In this document: one piece after another, positions 58,832-64,000 of the stretch
How the letters are laid out: each line of letters opens with the position of its first letter
Position numbering within the stretch: the first letter of the stretch is position 1
Assembly (NCBI GenBank): GCA_001592805.2
Contig: CP051142.1
Coordinates: forward strand, 558,001-622,000
DNA: 64,000 bases
Source of the DNA: Peltaster fructicola
Lineage: Eukaryota; Ascomycota; Dothideomycetes
Direction: 5' to 3'
The notes under the pieces: generated by a model
What the model was told of the DNA's origin: nothing
The model's input: only the letters and a program-made list of their open reading frames with translations
The model's database searches: none
Translations under genes and position numbers: made by a program

Positions 58832-60232
58832 ATGGCAGTCATCCCTAGCTACAACCATGAACCAGCAAATGTCTCTTTGACAGCTTGCCCTATGAAACAT
58901 GGAGAAGAGCTGGGATATAACTCTGGTGCTGCTTGCGATATGGCCAAGACCTCCAAGGCTCTGATCGGTGCTGCCTTGCAGAAGCGCGTCCAGGCAGTCG
59001 ATACCAATGACTGTGATGCCGGAGAAGAGGACGCATTCTTTGTGGCGGATATGGGAGAGGTATACCGCCAGCATCTGCGCTGGAAGAAGCACCTCCCACG
59101 GGTTACACCACACTTTGCCGTCAAGTGCAACCCAGACCCTATGGTACTGCGTCTGCTCGGAGAACTCGGCTCGGGCTTCGACTGTGCCAGTAAGACTGAG
59201 ATCGAACAGGTGCTGGCTCTCGGCATCAGTCCAAGCCGAATCATCTATGCCCAACCATGCAAGACCAAGAGCTATCTGCGCTACACTGCCTCGAAGGATG
59301 TCCGACAGATGACATTCGACAACACTGACGAGCTGCACAAGATTCATGGCATCTTCCCGGAGGCCGAGTGCTACTTGCGCATCCTGACAGATGATTCTGC
59401 CAGTCTGTGCCGTCTTAGCCAGAAATTTGGAGCCAGCTTGGACGCAGTCCCAGAGCTTCTGCGCACCGCCAAGAGCTTGGGACTGAATATTGCCGGTGTG
59501 GCCTTCCATGTAGGCTCTGGAGCGTCTGATCCAAGTGCGTTCCTTAAGGCGGTCCAGGACGCTCGCTCTGTCTTCGATCAGGCGATTGAGCTTGGCTTTG
59601 CACCACACACACTCGACTGTGGAGGAGGCTTTGTGCCAGACACCTTCGAGATGATGTCTGCTGTTCTCGCCAAGGCTGTCGACACTTACTTTGAGCCATC
59701 AGTTCGCATCATTGCGGAGCCGGGACGTTACTACACCAGCGCAGCCTTCACGATTGCGTGCAACGTCATTGCGCGCCGCACTGTCGTCGACACAGAGACT
59801 GGTGATAAGAGCTACATGCTGTACTTGAACGACGGCGTCTACGGCAACTTTTCGTCCATCATGTTCGATCACCAGCATCCCGTCCCACGAGTCCTGCGCA
59901 CACAGTGGCGCGCTGACGGCTTCAACTACTCCTGCGAGGTCTCTCCAGACTCAGGCTACACTTCCGCAGAGGAGAATGACGCTGCAGTCGAGGAAGTCGT
60001 CATCAGCAAGTCGATCGAGTACTCTATCTGGGGTCCAACATGCGATGGGATCGACTGCATCTCTGCGCAGTGGTTCTCACGAGACTTGATCAACATTGGA
60101 GACTGGCTGTTCTTCGAGGACATGGGCGCTTACACAAAGTGCTCTGCCACTCGCTTCAACGGCTTCACAGACAAGCACGATGTTATATACGTCTGCTCTG
60201 AGCCAGAGGCCGCTGCCATGCTTGGATTGTGA
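58832..60232 (+). CDS. odc: Ornithine decarboxylase
   Basis: A single exon of 466 residues from ATG 58832. The N-terminal ~40 residues are variable. The PLP-binding Lys is Lys98 in PHFAVKCNPDP; other signatures are LGSGFDCASKTEIEQVL, AFHVGSGASDPSAFLKAV, DCGGGFVPDTFEMM and IIAEPGRYYTSAAFT. The substrate-binding and catalytic Cys is Cys404 in WGPTCDGIDCI at the dimer interface. ODC makes putrescine and controls polyamine supply; in fungi it is the target of antizyme-stimulated proteasomal decay and of transcriptional or translational control. Its leader is unusually long, with an upstream ORF and an intron, which suggests post-transcriptional regulation. It converges with the RING gene, 162 bp between stops. 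Confidence 0.96.
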   Translation: MAVIPSYNHEPANVSLTACPMKHGEELGYNSGAACDMAKTSKALIGAALQKRVQAVDTNDCDAGEEDAFFVADMGEVYRQHLRWKKHLPRVTPHFAVKCNPDPMVLRLLGELGSGFDCASKTEIEQVLALGISPSRIIYAQPCKTKSYLRYTASKDVRQMTFDNTDELHKIHGIFPEAECYLRILTDDSASLCRLSQKFGASLDAVPELLRTAKSLGLNIAGVAFHVGSGASDPSAFLKAVQDARSVFDQAIELGFAPHTLDCGGGFVPDTFEMMSAVLAKAVDTYFEPSVRIIAEPGRYYTSAAFTIACNVIARRTVVDTETGDKSYMLYLNDGVYGNFSSIMFDHQHPVPRVLRTQWRADGFNYSCEVSPDSGYTSAEENDAAVEEVVISKSIEYSIWGPTCDGIDCISAQWFSRDLINIGDWLFFEDMGAYTKCSATRFNGFTDKHDVIYVCSEPEAAAMLGL

Positions 60233-60394
60233 AGGTGTTGGATGCCACAAGAAATAATAAAACGGCATGGCTTACGTTGGGACAGACATTCGGCATTGTC
60301 ATGGCATCTTTCATATTTCCAATAATAGATAAATCAAAAGTTTGTGCTCCTAGTCGTATACTACTGTATCTCTCATTGAACCGTCCAATTTATC

Positions 60395-62032
60395 TCAATA
60401 ATCGTCGTCATCGGACGTGTATGAAGAAAGATCCTCTGACTGAATTCCATGGAGTCGTAGGGAAGCTGCCAAGACTGCATTGTGCTGTTCATCATCGAAG
60501 GGATGCTGATGATACCCATTGTGTGTTGCTGTAGCAGTCGAATCCGAGGAATCGGAATTGGTGTCAGTGTCCGAACTGAGCTGACTGTCGGTGCTCTCGG
60601 AAACGTCGTCCTCCGGGTTGTCGACAGAGTCATTGCTGCTGTCGGACTCAGAATCAGACTCGGCATCAGAAGTTCGGGCAAGCAAAACGTGTTGTGGTGG
60701 CAGCAAGATGCCGCCGTTCCTAGACTTCCTAGCCTGGCGGCCTCGAGGGATCGGAGCCTCTTCCTCAGATGAGGTGGTATCCGAAGATAGCGGAGAGCTG
60801 TCTGAAGACTCTGAAGGGGGAGGCACAGGGTCAATTCTAGCTCGAGTCGTCGTTGCATTACGTTGCGTCAGTCGTTGTCTTCGTCCGCTCGTTGCCAGGT
60901 TTGCTGACCGCCTGTTGTTCTGGCGTGGCGCAGGTCGCTCCAGGACGGCAACAGATGTATCATCGCTGTCGCTATCCGATAGGATTATCGGTAGGCCTGC
61001 GTTGTTTGACCTAGAGCTGCGAGTCGCTGGACGGCTGCGGCGTGACCGCGCGCGCGATCCGACTTCAGGCGAGTTGTTACCGCTGTCGTCCTCCTGGCCA
61101 TGAGGTTCCGGTTCATCATCTGGCACAACAAACCCTTCGAGATCAGGCTCATCTGTGTCGTCAGTGCTGGTGTCGCTATCGTCTGCGTCCAACAGCTCAT
61201 GCGCCTGCCGTACCTGCGCTCTGTGAAGGGCACGATGTCGACGATTTGACTGCCGTAGACTTCTCAGAGCATTTTCTCCCATTATTCTGGTCGAGAACTG
61301 CGGGAAGATATCCTCGGTCTCATAGCCACCTTCGAAGTCGTCGAACTCTGCTTCTTCTTCTTGATCTGTCCAAGCTCCAACGTCTCCAATAGGTAGCCCA
61401 CAACCGCTGCACATGCCGTCTTCGATTTCATGGCCACACATCGGGCATCTGTGGACATTGTCTTCGGCATCGTAAAATGCCTCTCGCACTCTTCCCATGC
61501 TGGTGAACATGCCTTTGAACAGTCCGCCTTCCGCGATATTTGTCTTGTCATTGGCCACTTTCGTTGCTGCCTCAACGGCGTTCTTCTTCAAGTCCTCCAT
61601 TGATTCTCCTTCTGGTAGTAGTTCCTGCTTCGTGCTGAAGATGTTGACCATTTCGCGGATAATGAGGGATGGTACAGGCTGCTGCTTGACTTCCGCTCGG
61701 CATTCTGGACATGTGTTCTTCCTCTGTGTGACCAGCCACGAGTCGAGACATATGTAGCAGTACGTGTGTCCACAAGCAAGACCGTAGGGCTCGGTCAAGA
61801 AGCGTTGGCAGATCTTGCATGAGATCAGGTGCCGCATAGACTCGAGGTCTTCTTCCAACACTCCATGCTCTTTGCTGCCTGTAGCTGCTTGCGCGGCTTC
61901 CATCTTATCTGCTTTTGCTACCTTGGCTTTGTTGACCGACTTGGAAGGGAGGGTAGATGAGTCTTCTGTGTTGTCATCGGCGTGTGAGACTTTCTGTCGT
62001 TTGCGAGATCGTGTAGCCCTGGTATTCTCCAT
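60395..62032 (-). CDS. RING-finger E3 ubiquitin ligase, Psh1-like
   Basis: An intronless 545-residue protein. The basic N-terminus (MENTRATRSRKRQKVSHAD) looks nuclear. The C3HC4 RING lies at about 72-112: CKICQRFLTEPYGLACGHTYCYICLDSWL with CPECRAEV. A second small zinc motif, RCPMCGHEIEDGMCSGCGLP, follows at about 192-212. The remainder is disordered, with many acidic serine clusters (DADDSDTSTDDTD, SDSDSDDTS, SDAESDSESDSSNDS) and a terminal SYTSDDDDY. RING plus a second CxxC-type finger plus acidic tails recalls Psh1, the ligase that removes misplaced CENP-A (Cse4) from chromosome arms. The order of features fits, but by-eye orthology is uncertain; a general chromatin-associated RING protein is the alternative. 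Confidence 0.7.
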   Translation of the reverse strand: MENTRATRSRKRQKVSHADDNTEDSSTLPSKSVNKAKVAKADKMEAAQAATGSKEHGVLEEDLESMRHLISCKICQRFLTEPYGLACGHTYCYICLDSWLVTQRKNTCPECRAEVKQQPVPSLIIREMVNIFSTKQELLPEGESMEDLKKNAVEAATKVANDKTNIAEGGLFKGMFTSMGRVREAFYDAEDNVHRCPMCGHEIEDGMCSGCGLPIGDVGAWTDQEEEAEFDDFEGGYETEDIFPQFSTRIMGENALRSLRQSNRRHRALHRAQVRQAHELLDADDSDTSTDDTDEPDLEGFVVPDDEPEPHGQEDDSGNNSPEVGSRARSRRSRPATRSSRSNNAGLPIILSDSDSDDTSVAVLERPAPRQNNRRSANLATSGRRQRLTQRNATTTRARIDPVPPPSESSDSSPLSSDTTSSEEEAPIPRGRQARKSRNGGILLPPQHVLLARTSDAESDSESDSSNDSVDNPEDDVSESTDSQLSSDTDTNSDSSDSTATATHNGYHQHPFDDEQHNAVLAASLRLHGIQSEDLSSYTSDDDDY

Positions 62033-63671
62033 GACTATGATGGGACGAGTCCACAGAAGCAGAAACTACTGTTTGGCCAGACAAGGTGATGGCGTTCGAG
62101 TGGTACAAAGCAGGGAAGATTGGTGCCTGCCGGCGTTGTCAAACGTGGTGATTGTGGCAGTCGTAGACAACGTCCATCGATCGAGAAGCACTTATGCACT
62201 GCGTAATGAAGAGGACGCGTGAACGTGTGTCGAATTATGAGGCGCGTGGGATGTCGATGTGATCGTGTGCTGGCGAACAGTTCAAGGGTCATGGTGGAAA
62301 TTCGAGCTTGTGACACCAGGTCAGACCTTTCATTATGCATCAATGTTCGAGGCCATCTCGAGCACCTGCCTAGCCATGTGCGTTTACTCACTTCTTACAG
62401 ACCGCCATGGCCACTCGTATAGGCTGCGCACTGCACCTCTCCGACAGGATCTGACGACTGTCCGATGGAGCTGGCTTCAGCCATAGCAGATAACGCCGAC
62501 GTACTCCTGGCTTAAAACGAAGAGTGACATCAAGCGGTTCCATGATGCGACGAAGATCTGCCGGACAGCGAGGCAGTGTTGGGAGTGCGAAGAGCAGAGG
62601 AACGCTGGTGAATGGCACAAGAGACCATCCTTCCAGCATGTTCGTGCTCACTATGGATGATCACAAGCTATGAGTAACGACTCGTCGTAACATTATCACT
62701 TGTTACCAACGACAGTCGAAACTTCGGCGCCATTTGCATCAACCGGCCTCTAGTCAGGCCACAAACTTGCTCGCTGCTGTCTAGACTGATGGTGGAACGA
62801 CCACGTATCAGCACATGTGTCGAAGCGACGAGGAAGCGCCACGCAACTTGAAGAACAAAGCAACCGCCGCGCGATGACAGACGATTCAGCGCAGTTGAGC
62901 CTTCACTACGCGTAACAGCGCGGACTGCTCACTTCATAAGGACTGCGCGGCACTTCCCAATCAGGGCATAAAATCCATGATCGTCTAGTCAACATGCCAT
63001 GGCACTACTTGGTACCCAACAACACGTCCTTACCCACAGGCTTCGATACCGATGCCGGTGCATGCGGACTTGTTCGCAGCATGTGTCTTACAGGACTGAA
63101 GTCTGTATTCAAGAACCAGATTGGGACCCAGAAACACTACAGCCACTTCCTGGAGGTGGCGCAAATCGCCACATGACTGTGCTTTGCTACAACCACTCGC
63201 CACAGCATGTGTATGGCCATACGAAGTCCGATGTGGTCGTGAGACCTAGACAGCTCTCGTTGTCTGAAGACATACACAGACAGAGCAACAATCGCGGTTG
63301 GGCTTTGCTAGATATTCGTCCGACATCACACGAGCATCGCATCGTGACGATGATAAGCTATCTTGATTCACACCAAGATACTGCACAAAGCAGAAAGTGG
63401 TCGTGCTTACTGGTTATCAGTAAGGGTTGGTGTGGAAGACTAGCAGTCTACCATCACACTGGGACACACGTCGAGTAAGTCAGCGTCTCGTGTTTGTGAT
63501 CCAAGAACGGTAAGCATTCACTGAACAACACCTTCGATAAAGCTGTTTCAACTGTGGGCTTTCCTATCTGTTCAATCGAGTCTCCTTGTCCTACTCACGT
63601 TGAACTCCTAATCTTCAGCCCTCCGACCTGTTCCAACAGGTCCTCTGAAGACTCCATTCATCTCGCCCAGC
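62033..63671. other. Gene-poor interval upstream of the right-edge gene
   Basis: It holds the RING promoter and 5' sequence of the right-edge gene. A minus-strand frame with an internal ATG near 62639 (MLEGWSLVPFTSVPLLFALP start, about 83 codons, containing a RFKPGVRRRYLLWLKP stretch) is the only one that looks at all protein-like; I do not recognise it. Plus-strand frames at 62994-63478 overlap in two phases and show no consistent exon structure. Confidence 0.4.
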
Positions 63672-64000
63672 ATGAGTGCTGCAAGCCCGCTCAATGAGTT
63701 TTCCATGGTTAGGTCACCGTACAGACCTATCATCTCAAACGATGCATCTGCCTCGATGAAGGACAGTGCAAAGTTTGATCCAGCAAAGCACATTGCGTTC
63801 GAGAGACCAAGCAAGATCTACAGGATGACAGACATTGGCTACACAGATGAGACAGGAGTATCACCTATCGCAGCATCTGAGCCATTCCAGCTCTTCAGTC
63901 AAGATGCCATCGAACAGTTCCGATCCGAGATCCTCCAGCAAGATGTGATGGAGAACTGTAACTACTCTGGCGATCTAGGCTGCTTCATGCTTCGAGGCTA
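63672..64000 (+). CDS. 5' part of a fungal oxygenase-like protein (truncated by window)
   Basis: The frame is open to the right edge. It may begin at ATG 63672 (MSAASPLNEFSMVRSPYRP) or earlier: an acceptor-like CTCCTAATCTTCAG ends at about 63618 and the same frame reads back to it (LRPVPTGPLKTPF). The visible part is a disordered leader, then FDPAKHIAFERPSKIYRMTD, IGYTDETGVSPIAASEPFQL, FSQDAIEQFRSEILQQDVME and NCNYSGDLGCFMLRG. This matches the opening of a fungal protein family that I associate with a 2-oxoglutarate/Fe(II)-oxygenase-type fold, but the iron-binding motif would lie outside the window. The assignment is therefore tentative. The frame itself looks strongly coding. Confidence 0.6.
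   Translation, partial: MSAASPLNEFSMVRSPYRPIISNDASASMKDSAKFDPAKHIAFERPSKIYRMTDIGYTDETGVSPIAASEPFQLFSQDAIEQFRSEILQQDVMENCNYSGDLGCFMLRG

Noticed and set aside
62994-63478. Plus-strand frames as a separate gene or upstream exons of the edge gene
   Set aside because: Two overlapping phases, no recognisable motif and no splice pair that leads cleanly into the coding frame at 63619.

Overview
The window looks like ordinary nuclear chromosome from a filamentous ascomycete (Pezizomycotina). The gene content, compact spacing and many 44-60 nt introns with GTRAGT-type donors and CTGAC/CTAAC branch points fit. The class is probably Dothideomycetes; that is an inference from general protein resemblance, not a demonstrated placement. 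Gene models were assembled by eye from reading frames, splice signals and recalled family conservation. Exon borders are inferred, not observed in transcripts.

Layout. 1-6 kb: 3' end of the UPR sensor IRE1 (cut by the left edge), a Trm140/METTL2-type tRNA m3C methyltransferase, COQ10, a BAX-inhibitor-1 family protein and an unrecognised gene. 7-20 kb: a small bZIP-like protein, an amino-acid permease, a DHA1-type MFS exporter, a UbiE-like methyltransferase, a ketopantoate reductase and RPL38, separated by four gene-poor gaps of 1.6-2 kb. 20-29 kb: an NTF2-fold (Mtr2/Nxt1-like) protein, a DUF7918-like protein, a secreted lipase and a HET-domain protein; this is the most accessory-like part. 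28.8-48.6 kb: GH47 alpha-mannosidase with an unusually long first intron, a tiny three-exon gene, SET1, RIB4, MAK11, EAF1/VID21, an orphan ORF, a CSC1/RSN1-type channel and TRM112. 48.7-64 kb: HEL2/ZNF598, a CSA/ERCC8-like WD40 protein, indoleamine 2,3-dioxygenase, a CSI2-like membrane protein, FCF1, ornithine decarboxylase, a Psh1-like RING protein and the 5' part of an oxygenase-like gene cut by the right edge.

How the genes fit together. Most are unlinked housekeeping functions: translation and ribosome biogenesis (RPL38, FCF1, MAK11, TRM112, HEL2, Trm140), chromatin (SET1, EAF1), ER quality control (IRE1, GH47) and cofactor or amine metabolism (COQ10, RIB4, ketopantoate reductase, IDO, ODC). 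I see no biosynthetic cluster, CRISPR array, rRNA, convincing tRNA gene, or recognisable retro- or virus-derived element.

I did not find a clear new biological system. The most useful leads are: two near-identical GGCCGGA-N5-TCCGGCC palindromes upstream of the IDO gene; pol III A- and B-box-like sequences in the 399-nt GH47 intron (possible SINE or tRNA fossil); an ODC leader whose upstream ORF would shrink from 137 to 14 codons on splicing; a stop-containing 72-nt intron candidate in the DUF7918-like gene; and four otherwise intact conserved genes (MFS, MAK11, HEL2, CSI2) that each carry one frame break. The last pattern points to residual indels in the assembly at least as much as to biology.
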